A stretch of DNA of 64,000 nucleotides from Flavobacterium anhuiense (GCF_900101855.1 NZ_FMVC01000001.1:709965-773964); one strand, 5' to 3'. Positions 15,557 to 23,751 are shown, counted from the stretch's first letter. Made by a program: numbers and translations. The notes: generated from the letters alone by a model not told the origin.

Positions 15557-16657
15557 ATGAGCGATCAGGAATTATTTAGTTTACTTGCCTTATTAAAGGT
15601 TGATGGAGTGGGAGATATAATGGGCAAGAAATTGCTTAATTCGTTTGGCAATGCTTCTGCCATTTTTAAAGCTAAGAATTCTGATCTAGCAGCTGTTGAC
15701 GGAATCGGATCAGTTTTGATTAAGAATCTTAAGGATAAAACTATTTTCGAAAAAGCCGACAAGGAACTATCATTTATAAGAAACAATAATATTCAGGTTT
15801 CTTTTTTTCAGGATGAAAACTATCCAGAAAGACTTAAGCACTGTTTTGATGCTCCAATTCTAATTTTTACTGCGGGTAATCTTGATTTCAAGAAAAAAAG
15901 ATTAATTAGTATTATTGGCACTAGACAGATTACCTCTTACGGAACAGATTTCTGTAAAAAACTCATAGAAGATTTAGCTCCGTTAGATCCTGTTATAGTT
16001 AGTGGTTTTGCTTATGGAGTTGATATTGTGGCACATCAAGCAGCGATGGACCATGACTTGCAAACTGTTGCCGTGCTGGCTCATGGACTGAATCAGATTT
16101 ATCCGCGAACGCATAAAAAATACATGGCAAAAATGGAAGAGAATGGTGGATTTATTACTGAGTTTTGGAGCGATTCTAATCCTGATAAAGAGAAGTTTGT
16201 TCGTCGAAATCGCATTGTAGCTGGAATGACTGAAGCTACTATCGTGATTGAATCTGCCGATAAAGGCGGTTCGTTAATTACCGCAAATATGGCCAACGAG
16301 TATAATCGTGATGTCTTTGCTGTGCCTGGAAGGGTGACAGATAAGTACAGTCAAGGTTGTAATAATTTGATTAAAACGCAGAAAGCTAATCTATTAACAA
16401 GTGCTGCAGATTTAATCTATATGCTGAATTGGGATATTAAAGAAAAGCCGAAAAATATTCAGAAACAGCTTTTTATTGATTTAGAACCTGAAGAACAAAA
16501 GGTTTATGATTTTCTTCAAAAAAATGGGAAAGAATTATTAGATATCATTTCAATTGAATGCGAAATCCCAATTTTCAAGCTGTCTGGGATTTTGATTGGC
16601 ATGGAATTAAAAGGCGTTATTAGACCACTTCCGGGAAAACTTTTTGAGTCAATTTAA
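15557..16657 (+). CDS. dprA: DNA-processing protein DprA
   Basis: Binds incoming single-stranded DNA and loads RecA during natural transformation; also widespread in bacteria not known to be competent. The N terminus has a helix-hairpin-helix/SAM-like region (LLALLKVDGVGDIMGKKLLN). The extended Rossmann fold shows IIGTRQITSYG, VSGFAYGVDIVAH and GGSLITANMANEYNRDVFAV. The C terminus is the winged-helix DprA domain (EEQKVYDFLQKNGKELLDII). I use the ATG at 15557 (MSDQELFSLLALLK, 366 aa), which fits the family length; the longer frame from 15488 adds 23 residues with no homology pattern. recA lies about 3.3 kb away on the other strand. Confidence 0.95.
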   Translation: MSDQELFSLLALLKVDGVGDIMGKKLLNSFGNASAIFKAKNSDLAAVDGIGSVLIKNLKDKTIFEKADKELSFIRNNNIQVSFFQDENYPERLKHCFDAPILIFTAGNLDFKKKRLISIIGTRQITSYGTDFCKKLIEDLAPLDPVIVSGFAYGVDIVAHQAAMDHDLQTVAVLAHGLNQIYPRTHKKYMAKMEENGGFITEFWSDSNPDKEKFVRRNRIVAGMTEATIVIESADKGGSLITANMANEYNRDVFAVPGRVTDKYSQGCNNLIKTQKANLLTSAADLIYMLNWDIKEKPKNIQKQLFIDLEPEEQKVYDFLQKNGKELLDIISIECEIPIFKLSGILIGMELKGVIRPLPGKLFESI

Positions 16658-16675
16658 CGCAGAAAATCCTATATA

Positions 16676-16798
16676 TTATTTTCTTGTAAAATGTTTATAC
16701 AATCGATATAGAATATAAATCGCCAATAAGCCGAATAGTATATTCAAGACTTGAAATAGATATGGCGGAACATTATAATCTTCAATATACTTATCCAT
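16676..16798 (-). CDS. Small single-pass membrane peptide, 40 aa
   Basis: A short reading frame begins MDKYIEDYNVPPYLFQVLNI and ends HFTRK. One hydrophobic helix (about residues 14-32, LFQVLNILFGLLAIYILYRL) is flanked by acidic residues on the N side and basic residues on the C side, as in real small membrane proteins (N-out/C-in by the positive-inside rule). It lies between dprA (convergent, 18 bases away) and trpS. Function is unknown. Support comes only from the translated sequence; there is no clear promoter. Confidence 0.55.
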   Translation of the reverse strand: MDKYIEDYNVPPYLFQVLNILFGLLAIYILYRLYKHFTRK

Positions 16799-16864
16799 TT
16801 TTTGTTTTTAAATGATTAATATACTTGAAGTTACAAAAAAATAATTAGAATCAATGTTAAAAGA

Positions 16865-16895
16865 AAAACGCTGACCAAATAAAATGATCAGCGTT
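16865..16895 (-). terminator. Terminator downstream of trpS
   Basis: AAACGCTGACCA (16865-16876) pairs with TGATCAGCGTTT (16884-16895) with one mismatch. On the minus strand a T run follows. Confidence 0.85.
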
Positions 16896-16917
16896 TGTTT
16901 AAAAGATAGTTTTCGAA

Positions 16918-17892
16918 TTATTTCTCAAATCCTAAAACTTCTCTAACTTTTGCTAAGACACCATCAGCAATTACAGAAGCTTTTGCAGCGCCCTTTTTCA
17001 ATAAAGCGTCTACTTCTTCGAGGTTGTTGATATAGTAATTGTATTTTTCTCTTTCAGTTTTGAATTTTTCTGTAATCAATTCAAACAAAGCTTGTTTGGC
17101 ATGACCATAACCGTAGTTCCCACCTAAATAATTTGCTCTCATTTGTGCAGTCTGCTCTTCGTTTGCTAAAAGAGAATAAATTGCAAATGCATTACAAGTA
17201 TCTGGATTTTTTGGTGCTTCAAGCGGGGTACTGTCAGTTTCTATGCTCATTACTTGTTTGCGTAAAGCTTTATCGTCCAAGAAAATGTTTATGATATTAT
17301 TGGCAGATTTACTCATTTTCCCGCCATTTGTTCCAGGAATCAGCATAATGTTTTCCTGAATTTTTGCTTCAGGAAGAACAAATGTTTCCCCCATTTGGTG
17401 GTTAAAACGTGATGCTACATCACGAGTAATTTCTAAATGCTGCAACTGATCTTTTCCAACAGGAACAAATTCTGCATCATACAATAAAATATCGGCCGCC
17501 ATCAACATCGGATAAGTGAAAAGTCCCGCGTTAACATCGTCCAAACGATCAGCTTTATCTTTGAAAGAATGAGCTAAAGTCAATCTTTGAAACGGAAAAA
17601 AACAGCTTAAATACCAAGTCAATTCAGTAGTCTGAACCACATCAGATTGTCTGTAAAATGTAACTTTTTCAGGATTTAAACCACAAGCAAGCCAAGCCGC
17701 AGCTGTGCTATAAGTGTTTTCTCTTAAAGTCTTTCCATCTTTAATCTGAGTGATTGAATGCAAATCGGCAATAAACAAATAAGATTCATTTGCTGGATCA
17801 TTTGATAACTCAATTGCCGGAATAATTGCTCCTAATAAATTTCCTAAATGCGGTGTTCCTGTACTTTGAACACCAGTAAGTATTTTTGCCAT
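16918..17892 (-). CDS. trpS: Tryptophanyl-tRNA synthetase
   Basis: Class I synthetase charging tRNA-Trp. The HIGH-type motif is TGTPHLGNLLGAI close to the N terminus and the KMSKS loop is intact as NGGKMSKSANN (about residues 192-202). Other family residues include the tryptophan-pocket region AADILLYDAEFVPVGKDQLQ. I start at the ATG at 17892 (MAKILTGVQSTGTP, 324 aa), matching the family; the longer frame to 17949 adds 19 residues that overlap promoter-like AT-rich DNA. It is a single-gene unit with its own terminator. Confidence 0.97.
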   Translation of the reverse strand: MAKILTGVQSTGTPHLGNLLGAIIPAIELSNDPANESYLFIADLHSITQIKDGKTLRENTYSTAAAWLACGLNPEKVTFYRQSDVVQTTELTWYLSCFFPFQRLTLAHSFKDKADRLDDVNAGLFTYPMLMAADILLYDAEFVPVGKDQLQHLEITRDVASRFNHQMGETFVLPEAKIQENIMLIPGTNGGKMSKSANNIINIFLDDKALRKQVMSIETDSTPLEAPKNPDTCNAFAIYSLLANEEQTAQMRANYLGGNYGYGHAKQALFELITEKFKTEREKYNYYINNLEEVDALLKKGAAKASVIADGVLAKVREVLGFEK

Positions 17893-17988
17893 TCTCGTTT
17901 TTTTCTTAATTGCAAAGTTCGTGAAGTTTTTTATAACCGCAAAGTTCATAAGGATTTTGGTTAAAGTTTTACCAATTTACTGTATGTT

Positions 17989-18023
17989 TTTTAACGCAAA
18001 GTGCGCAAAGGTTTTTCGCAAAG
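17989..18023 (+). repeat. Outer inverted repeat, left arm, of the GxxExxY cassette
   Basis: 35 bases beginning TTTTAACGCAAAG and ending TTTTTCGCAAAG. It is the inverted copy of 18594-18628 with 30 of 35 identical. A perfect 16-bp palindrome (GAAATAAGCTTATTTC) follows at 18024-18039. Confidence 0.85.
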
Positions 18024-18049
18024 GAAATAAGCTTATTTCTGAAAGAACC

Positions 18050-18077
18050 GCTTTGCTGTAAGTTCACAAAGCTTCAT
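18050..18077 (+). repeat. Inner inverted repeat, left arm, of the GxxExxY cassette
   Basis: 28 bases beginning GCTTTGCTGTAAGTTC; inverted copy of 18539-18566 with 25 of 28 identical. Confidence 0.85.
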
Positions 18078-18142
18078 CTTAAGCAAAATAATCTTTTATG
18101 CGTAAGTATTATTGTTAGAATTGAAAAATAGGAAAATATTTA

Positions 18143-18150
18143 TAAATTTG
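18143..18150 (+). promoter_or_regulatory. -33/-7 promoter of the GxxExxY gene
   Basis: TAAATTTG matches TAnnTTTG exactly; a TTG at 18121-18123 lies 19 bases upstream. The ATG at 18161 is 10 bases after the motif. Confidence 0.65.
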
Positions 18151-18160
18151 ATTTTTGAAT

Positions 18161-18538
18161 ATGACAGAAAACGAAATATCAAATATTATAATTGGCCTTG
18201 CTATAGATGTCCATAAAAAACTCGGACCAGGTTTATTGGAAAATGTTTATAAGGAATGTTTGTTTTATAAAATTAAACAAAGAGGACTTCTTGTAGAAAA
18301 AGAGAAAGCTTTGCCATTAGTTTTTGAAGAAGTTCAACTCGATTGCGGATATCGGATTGATTTGCTTGTAGAGAACAAATTCCTAATTGAAATCAAAAGT
18401 GTTGAATCACTAACTGTCAACCATTTAACACAAACATTAACCTATTTAAGATTAGGAAATTTTAAACTTGGCTTGCTCATAAATTTCAGTGAAAGTTTAT
18501 TAAAAAATGGTATTAGAAGAGTTGCTAATAATTTATAG
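18161..18538 (+). CDS. GxxExxY family protein (PDDEXK_3-like)
   Basis: A 125-aa protein of the GxxExxY family, named for the motif seen here as GLLENVY (about residues 25-31) after AIDVHKKLGPG. It has the arrangement of a small PD-(D/E)xK nuclease-like fold: an acidic residue in the first part, then YRIDLLVENKFLIEIKSVES (about 64-83), which contains the D...ExK pattern. Nuclease activity is not proven for the family. I start at the ATG at 18161. The gene lies inside two nested inverted repeats that begin directly after its stop codon, suggesting that it moves, or once moved, as a unit. No cargo or transposase is present. Confidence 0.88.
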   Translation: MTENEISNIIIGLAIDVHKKLGPGLLENVYKECLFYKIKQRGLLVEKEKALPLVFEEVQLDCGYRIDLLVENKFLIEIKSVESLTVNHLTQTLTYLRLGNFKLGLLINFSESLLKNGIRRVANNL

Positions 18539-18566
18539 ATAAAGCTTTGCGAACTTATAGCAAAGC
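18539..18566 (-). repeat. Inner inverted repeat, right arm, of the GxxExxY cassette
   Basis: Starts on the base after the GxxExxY stop codon and ends AACTTATAGCAAAGC; inverted copy of 18050-18077. Confidence 0.85.
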
Positions 18567-18593
18567 AAATTTTCACATTTATTGCTTTAAAAA

Positions 18594-18628
18594 CTTTGCG
18601 AAAATACTTTGTGAGCTTTGCGTTAAAA
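18594..18628 (-). repeat. Outer inverted repeat, right arm, of the GxxExxY cassette
   Basis: Begins CTTTGCGAAAATACTTTG and ends GCGTTAAAA; inverted copy of 17989-18023. Confidence 0.85.
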
Positions 18629-18679
18629 GAAGCCTTACACTAGAAAAAAAATCTTGTTTAGAATTCATTTCTGTTTTCT

Positions 18680-18687
18680 TACATTTG
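18680..18687 (+). promoter_or_regulatory. -7 element next to the start codon of the acyltransferase
   Basis: TACATTTG, an exact TAnnTTTG match ending five bases before the ATG at 18693. A TTG at 18654-18656 lies 23 bases upstream. The mRNA would be nearly leaderless. Confidence 0.5.
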
Positions 18688-18692
18688 AAGCT

Positions 18693-19433
18693 ATGAAAAT
18701 ATTTAAAATTGCTTTTTGGATTCTTTGGAGAGTTTGGTTTTATGTCTTGATGGCGATTCCAATACTCATTATGTTGCCTTTTTTGCTTATCTCTATCCTT
18801 TCTGAGAAAGGATATCCGTATTTCTTTAAAATGGCCCGCATTTGGGCTAAATTTATCCTTTTCGGAATGGGTTTCTATTACACCGTAAAACGCGAACAGA
18901 AGCTCATTAAAGGGAAAAGTTATATGATTGTGGCTAATCATACCTCAATGACTGATATTATGCTGATGCTGGCACTTATAAAAAATCCGTTCGTTTTTGT
19001 TGGAAAGAAAGAATTGGTGAAGATTCCGCTTTTTGGATTTTTTTACAAACGCACTTGTATTTTGGTTGACAGAAGTTCTTCTAAAAGTAAAAATGAAGTA
19101 TTTAAAAGAGCTCAAAATCGTCTTAACCAAGGTTTGAGTATTTGTATTTTTCCGGAAGGGGGAGTTCCAGATGACGAAAGCATTTTGCTGGATGAGTTTA
19201 AAGATGGTGCATTCAGATTGGCAATAGATCATCAGATTCCGATTGTGCCAATTGTTTTTCCGGACAATAAGGAGCGTTTTTCATATACGTTTATGAGCGG
19301 AAGTCCTGGTAAAATGCGAGCTCGAATTTTGCCGTTTGTAGAAACAAAAGGTTTGACAAGCGATAACCGAAAAGAGTTACGAGACCAAGTTAGAAATATG
19401 ATTTACAAGGGTTTGATCGATTTTCAGAAATAA
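18693..19433 (+). CDS. Lysophospholipid acyltransferase family protein (PlsC-like)
   Basis: Membrane-bound acyltransferase of the LPLAT/PlsC family, which acylates lysophosphatidic acid or related lipids at the inner membrane. One or two hydrophobic segments cover about residues 5-45 (IAFWILWRVWFYVLMAIPIL). The catalytic block H-x4-D is ANHTSMTDIM, followed by KKELVKIPLFGFFYKR and the acceptor-binding block FPEGGVPDDES. The start is the ATG at 18693 (MKIFKIAFWIL, 246 aa); the longer frame begins upstream of the promoter element. Substrate specificity is not deducible. A second PlsC-type gene lies at 60739-61485. Confidence 0.9.
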   Translation: MKIFKIAFWILWRVWFYVLMAIPILIMLPFLLISILSEKGYPYFFKMARIWAKFILFGMGFYYTVKREQKLIKGKSYMIVANHTSMTDIMLMLALIKNPFVFVGKKELVKIPLFGFFYKRTCILVDRSSSKSKNEVFKRAQNRLNQGLSICIFPEGGVPDDESILLDEFKDGAFRLAIDHQIPIVPIVFPDNKERFSYTFMSGSPGKMRARILPFVETKGLTSDNRKELRDQVRNMIYKGLIDFQK

Positions 19434-19457
19434 ACATAAAAACATTATGTAAAATAC

Positions 19458-19491
19458 AAAATCCGGCAGATTACTTTATCTGCCGGATTTT
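19458..19491 (+). terminator. Terminator after the acyltransferase
   Basis: AAAATCCGGCAGA (19458-19470) pairs perfectly with TCTGCCGGATTTT (19479-19491), then CTTTG. Confidence 0.9.
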
Positions 19492-19766
19492 CTTTGAATT
19501 AAAAACCCCTATTTTTATTCAAAAGTTATTATCTGTGAATTATCTTTTCTGAAATAAAACGCAATACTTTCTTAAATTTTAATTTGGTTTTTCTTCGGTT
19601 TTTATTGTACAACAATTCTATTTTTTCTTTCATCATTAAAAATATTAATGGTTGATAATAAAGAGTTTGGTTATTAACTCAAGTTAATTTCACATTATTA
19701 TAGATACAGAAAATTTAAAAAGGTTGCGTTAGAATTTTAATTAAAACAGAATTTTTTGATAAAAAC

Positions 19767-19797
19767 CCGCTAGTTTAAACAACTAACGGATTTTTTT
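19767..19797 (+). terminator. Orphan intrinsic terminator on the plus strand
   Basis: CCGCTAGTT (19767-19775), loop TAAAC, AACTAACGG (19781-19789), then A and seven T. Nothing annotated on the plus strand ends just before it. Confidence 0.6.
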
Positions 19798-19935
19798 ACT
19801 CAAATAACCAATCAACGTAAATTCTAAAAAAAACTCCAATTGATATATGGCAGTACCAATTACAAACTGCTTTTTTTAATAGATGATGGTTTAGTAAAAA
19901 GGTTGCGTGGAAATTTAATTTTTTTTCATAATAAA

Positions 19936-19972
19936 AAAAGCCGAGTGATTTTTGTGTAATCACTCGGCTTTT
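19936..19972 (-). terminator. Terminator downstream of recA
   Basis: A perfect 15-bp stem: AAAAGCCGAGTGATT (19936-19950) with AATCACTCGGCTTTT (19958-19972). On the minus strand it ends in seven T, so it fits recA. Confidence 0.92.
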
Positions 19973-19996
19973 AAAGTGTCTTTTTTTGACTATTTT

Positions 19997-21004
19997 TTAG
20001 GCATTGGCCAATTCTTTCATGTGTTCTTTAATCTTAACTTCCAGCTCTTCAGCAAGTTCTGGATTATCCTTAATCAAAGTTTTAACAGCATCACGTCCTT
20101 GTCCTAGTTTTGTGTCGCCGTAGCTAAACCAAGATCCTGCTTTTTTAACAATGTCAAATTCAACAGCTAGGTCTAAGATTTCACCAGTTTTAGAAACTCC
20201 TTCTCCGTACATAATGTCAAACTCGGCAGTTTTAAATGGCGGTGCTACTTTGTTTTTAACAATTTTAACTTTAGTTCTGTTACCAATTACGTTTTCACCA
20301 TCCTTAATTTGAGCAGAACGACGAATATCTAAACGTACAGAAGCGTAAAATTTAAGTGCGTTACCCCCGGTTGTAGTTTCTGGATTTCCGAACATAACAC
20401 CGATTTTTTCACGAAGCTGGTTGATGAAGAAAACTGTACAATTTGTTTTGCTGATAGTTCCAGTAAGTTTTCTTAAAGCCTGAGACATCAAACGTGCATG
20501 AAGACCCATTTTTGAATCTCCCATTTCGCCTTCAATCTCACTTTTTGGAGTTAAAGCCGCAACAGAGTCAATTACAACGATATCTATAGCTCCAGAACGA
20601 ATAAGGTTTTCAGCAATTTCTAAAGCTTGTTCTCCATTGTCTGGCTGAGAGATGATTAAGTTCTCAATATCAACATTTAATTTCTCTGCGTAATTTCTAT
20701 CAAAAGCATGTTCGGCATCGATAAAAGCAGCAATACCACCTGCTTTTTGAGCTTCTGCAATGGCGTGAAGCGTCAAAGTTGTTTTTCCAGAAGATTCTGG
20801 ACCATATATTTCGATAATTCTTCCTTTTGGATATCCGTTTACGCCAAGAGCTAAGTCTACACCTAGTGAGCCAGAAGAAATCGTTTCTACCTCTACAATG
20901 GCTCTGTCGCCCATTTTCATTACGGTTCCTTTTCCGTAGGTTTTATCAAGTTTATCAAGCGTTAATTGTAGTGCTTTTAATTTGGCTTCTTTCTCTGAAC
21001 TCAT
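19997..21004 (-). CDS. recA: Recombinase RecA
   Basis: DNA-dependent ATPase that forms the presynaptic filament for homologous recombination and supports SOS and transformation. Walker A is [20 protein letters not shown] (about residues 68-87), Walker [14 protein letters not shown], and the L2 region [20 protein letters not shown] is intact. At 335 aa it is full length, with an acidic/Lys C-terminal tail ([17 protein letters not shown]). The start ATG ([13 protein letters not shown]) is unambiguous. No LexA-type operator was recognised upstream; a weak TATATTTA sequence is the best -7 candidate. It is monocistronic, with a strong terminator. Confidence 0.98.
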   Translation of the reverse strand: MSSEKEAKLKALQLTLDKLDKTYGKGTVMKMGDRAIVEVETISSGSLGVDLALGVNGYPKGRIIEIYGPESSGKTTLTLHAIAEAQKAGGIAAFIDAEHAFDRNYAEKLNVDIENLIISQPDNGEQALEIAENLIRSGAIDIVVIDSVAALTPKSEIEGEMGDSKMGLHARLMSQALRKLTGTISKTNCTVFFINQLREKIGVMFGNPETTTGGNALKFYASVRLDIRRSAQIKDGENVIGNRTKVKIVKNKVAPPFKTAEFDIMYGEGVSKTGEILDLAVEFDIVKKAGSWFSYGDTKLGQGRDAVKTLIKDNPELAEELEVKIKEHMKELANA

Positions 21005-21146
21005 TTTTTTTAATATCTAAATTATTATTTTGTCTTTTTGGATAAATATAAGAAAAATCTTCTATATTTTTATTAATCAGTTTTATAATTTGTAAAATTA
21101 CTTCTTTTTTTGAAGTTTGATTGTTCCAAATTGTCACAAAATTGTT

Positions 21147-21656
21147 CTATACAAATAAAGCCTTTAATTCAGTCGCGTCGGTTGGTTTTATTTTTCCGGC
21201 CAGCAGTAAACTCAATTGTTTACGACGAAGCGCAGCATCAAATCGCTGAATTTCTAATTCGGTTTCAGGTACAATTGCTGGAACTTCAACTGGTCTTCCG
21301 GTGTCGTCTACGGCAACGAAAGTATAAATTGCTTCGTTGGCTTTAGTTCTGTTTCCAGATTCGCGGTCTTCTACCCACACGTCAATAAAAACTTCCATTG
21401 AACTTTTGAATGATCTAGAAACCTTTGCTTCTACGGTTACAACGCTTCCAAGCGAAATGGCTCTGTTAAAAGCAACGTGATTTACAGATGCCGTTACTAC
21501 GATTCGGCGAGAATGCCTGCGGGCCGCAATACTTGCCGCACGATCCATTCTGGCTAATAACTCACCGCCAAAAAGATTGTTTAAAGGATTTGTTTCGCTC
21601 GGTAAAACTAAATCAGTTAAAATAGTTAGGGATTCTGAAGGATGTTTTGGATTCAT
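21147..21656 (-). CDS. Hotdog-fold acyl-CoA thioesterase
   Basis: A 169-aa hotdog thioesterase of the YciA/BACH group, hydrolysing acyl-CoA to free acid and CoA in the cytoplasm. Family features are VLPSETNPLNNLFGGELLAR with the catalytic-face Asn/Asp region, MDRAASIAARRH, and VVTASVNHVAFNRAISLG. The C-terminal tail (RRKQLSLLLAGKIKP) is longer than in E. coli YciA. It is separate from recA (142 bases) and from the DoxX gene (109 bases). Substrate chain length cannot be predicted. Confidence 0.9.
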   Translation of the reverse strand: MNPKHPSESLTILTDLVLPSETNPLNNLFGGELLARMDRAASIAARRHSRRIVVTASVNHVAFNRAISLGSVVTVEAKVSRSFKSSMEVFIDVWVEDRESGNRTKANEAIYTFVAVDDTGRPVEVPAIVPETELEIQRFDAALRRKQLSLLLAGKIKPTDATELKALFV

Positions 21657-21765
21657 TTTTTATAATAATTTTTTTTAATGCCACTCCCGAAAACCCATCG
21701 GGATTACAATTCACATAGATTTTCAATCTATAAAATCTGAGGCTTTTTTTTAAACTTTAGTTGAA

Positions 21766-22149
21766 TTAATTCAACCAATAAACAGCCATTACAGCTGGCA
21801 TAAAATATATAACAATGGTTCTTGCACCATCGTAATCTTTTGCAAGTCTTTGTCCGAAAAGCATCATTAGTAAACAGATACAAGAAAAGATAGCTCCATA
21901 AAAACCAAATTCTCTGCCATTATTTGTAAACAATTGAATTGCGCCCACAACACATAAAATTCCAGAAATCAATTCTAAAATCAATAAATGTAAAAGGGCA
22001 AGCGGAACTTGATTTTTTAAAGGCGTTTTGGCAAAATGTTCTTTTAGCCAGGTGACATTATCTTTCCAGTAAAAAATCTTTTCGTAACCGGATTGTAGAA
22101 AAGTTAAAGCTAGAAAAGCCAAAAGCAAAATTGAGGCAACATTGTTCAT
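21766..22149 (-). CDS. DoxX-like four-helix membrane protein
   Basis: A 127-aa integral membrane protein with four predicted helices (about residues 5-20, 47-68, 77-95 and 108-125). The N terminus LAFLALTFLQSGYEKIFYWK matches the DoxX/DoxD-like pattern, with the conserved G-x-x-K after helix 1. The molecular role of this group in flavobacteria is not established. Its start is six bases downstream of the stop of the DNA polymerase delta' gene, so the two are surely co-transcribed. Confidence 0.8.
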   Translation of the reverse strand: MNNVASILLLAFLALTFLQSGYEKIFYWKDNVTWLKEHFAKTPLKNQVPLALLHLLILELISGILCVVGAIQLFTNNGREFGFYGAIFSCICLLMMLFGQRLAKDYDGARTIVIYFMPAVMAVYWLN

Positions 22150-22155
22150 TATGAA

Positions 22156-23304
22156 TTATTTTTTATGAATTAAACGAGTCAATTTGATCGATAAATCGGT
22201 AAGGATAATTTTTGCATTTCCATTTCTTTCAATATGATACATAGCATCTGAAAGTTCTTTGAATATTTCGTGAATATTATTTCCGTTTACGAAAGGAGCA
22301 AAATTCTCTAATTTAAATTTATCCACTTTTGGTTCGATATAAACTAAATCTTGTGCCTGATAATTTAGCATAAGAGCTTGTCGAAACATTTCAATACAAT
22401 ATTGAATAAATTTTTTCTGGCTTTCGCGTCCCAGCGCAGCAATCTGTTCGCTCCAAGAAATTAAATCCTGAATGGCTGCGGCATTTCCTTTTGCCCTAAA
22501 AGCAGCACGAACCCAGTTGACAAACCATTGTTCGAACGGAAGATCGTCATCATCTTCTTTTAACAAGTGCAATGCTTTATTAAAGTTCCCTTGAGCTTGA
22601 TGCGCAATTTTTTTGGCTAATCCCGCATCTATGTTTTCTTGGCTAACTAAAGCGTCGGCAATAACTTTTTCTGGAAGCCCGCTAAAGTGGATCACTTGGC
22701 ATCTTGAACGGATGGTTTGTATAATATCTTCTTCATTTTCAGAAATCAGAATAAACATCGTTTTGTCTGATGGTTCTTCGAGAAGTTTCAAAAGTTTGTT
22801 GGAGGCTGCGATATTCATTTTATCAGCCATCCAGATAATCATAATCTTATAGCCGCCCTCGTAAGATTTTAGCGAAAGCGATTTTAAAACTTCTTGTGCA
22901 TCTTCTACACGAATTTCCCCTTGTTTGTTTTGAACACCGAGAATTTTGTACCAATCGAACAAACCGCCGTAAGGCATTTCTTGAATAAAGCTTCGCCAAT
23001 CCTGAATAAAATCTAAACTTTTTGGTTTTGTTTTTACGTCTTCGGTTGTAACGGTTGGGTAAATAAAATGCAGATCGGGATGAGAGATGTTATCAAACTT
23101 TAGATTGCAAGAATCATTTCCGTTTGAATTTTCATTACCGGTATTGCCGCATAAAATATATTGGGCATAAGCAATGGCAGTTATTAATGTGCCGCTTCCT
23201 TCTGGGCCAACGAATAATTGAGCATGAGGAATTCTACCAGAAGCAGCACTTTTTATCAAGTGGCTTTTGATGTAATCTTGACCTAAAATTTGAGAAAATT
23301 GCAT
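22156..23304 (-). CDS. holB: DNA polymerase III subunit delta'
   Basis: Clamp-loader subunit of the replicative polymerase. The N terminus MQFSQILGQDYIKSHLIKSA is the usual AAA+ lead-in. The Walker A position reads GPEGSGTL, lacking the Lys-Thr of an active ATPase, as expected for the ATP-inert delta' subunit. The sensor/arginine-finger region TIRSRCQVIHF keeps the SRC motif. KLLKLLEEPSDKTMFILISE is also typical. At 382 aa it is slightly long. The symbol follows E. coli usage. It is the first gene of a two-gene unit with the DoxX-like gene. Confidence 0.92.
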   Translation of the reverse strand: MQFSQILGQDYIKSHLIKSAASGRIPHAQLFVGPEGSGTLITAIAYAQYILCGNTGNENSNGNDSCNLKFDNISHPDLHFIYPTVTTEDVKTKPKSLDFIQDWRSFIQEMPYGGLFDWYKILGVQNKQGEIRVEDAQEVLKSLSLKSYEGGYKIMIIWMADKMNIAASNKLLKLLEEPSDKTMFILISENEEDIIQTIRSRCQVIHFSGLPEKVIADALVSQENIDAGLAKKIAHQAQGNFNKALHLLKEDDDDLPFEQWFVNWVRAAFRAKGNAAAIQDLISWSEQIAALGRESQKKFIQYCIEMFRQALMLNYQAQDLVYIEPKVDKFKLENFAPFVNGNNIHEIFKELSDAMYHIERNGNAKIILTDLSIKLTRLIHKK

Positions 23305-23308
23305 GACG

Positions 23309-23316
23309 CAAAGATA
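23309..23316 (-). promoter_or_regulatory. -7 element next to the holB start codon
   Basis: Reads TATCTTTG on the minus strand, ending four bases before the ATG at 23304. A TTG lies about 16 bases upstream. A nearly leaderless transcript is predicted. Confidence 0.55.
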
Positions 23317-23709
23317 GAAGAAAATGTGTAGGCAAAAATTTCAGAAGTAAGATTATTTATTCGTTCCAATTTTCAAATTTAGGTTCGAAGTTTTCGAATG
23401 ATTTTTTGATTTTTTTTGGATCACTTTCGACAGAATTTTGTTAATAAATATCTTCAAGTGAGTAAATATCAAGATGTTTTTGTTAATATTTTTTTTCTAA
23501 TTTCGGTAATCGAAGGTGTTTTTTTGATTATTTATAGAGTTAATTTTATATTTTTTATAGTTAATATCTTACGTATTTTTGATTAACATTTTTAACAAAA
23601 TGCCCGTTAAAACGCACATTTTCTCGACATAACGTTAGTTTTTAAGTTTTTTTTAAGGAAATTTTTTGAAAAAAAAAATCATTACGGTTGTAATTTAAGT
23701 TAATTTATA

Positions 23710-23717
23710 TATTTTTG
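23710..23717 (+). promoter_or_regulatory. -33/-7 promoter at the head of the spr locus
   Basis: TATTTTTG is an exact -7 match; a TTG at 23688-23690 lies 19 bases upstream. It is the best promoter for the whole gliding operon. Confidence 0.65.
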
Positions 23718-23751
23718 TTTTTATCAACAACCAATTATAAAATAAGAATCT

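Larger units (their letters stand above)
19434..19996. other. Gene-free spacer between the acyltransferase and recA
   Basis: 563 bases with no credible protein gene. It holds three hairpins (19458-19491, 19767-19797, 19936-19972). A 14-base direct repeat TAAAAAGGTTGCGT occurs at 19716-19729 and 19895-19908. The outer hairpins serve the flanking genes; the middle one has no assigned gene. Confidence 0.7.
23305..23751. other. AT-rich divergent spacer before the spr operon
   Basis: 447 bases, extremely AT-rich, between divergent holB and the first gene of the spr locus. It holds the two outward promoters. I see no reading frame or hairpin that I can support. Confidence 0.6.

Noticed and set aside
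21684..21703. TCCCGA/TCGGGA hairpin between the thioesterase and DoxX genes as a terminator
   Set aside because: The stem is only six pairs and is not followed closely by a T run on either strand.
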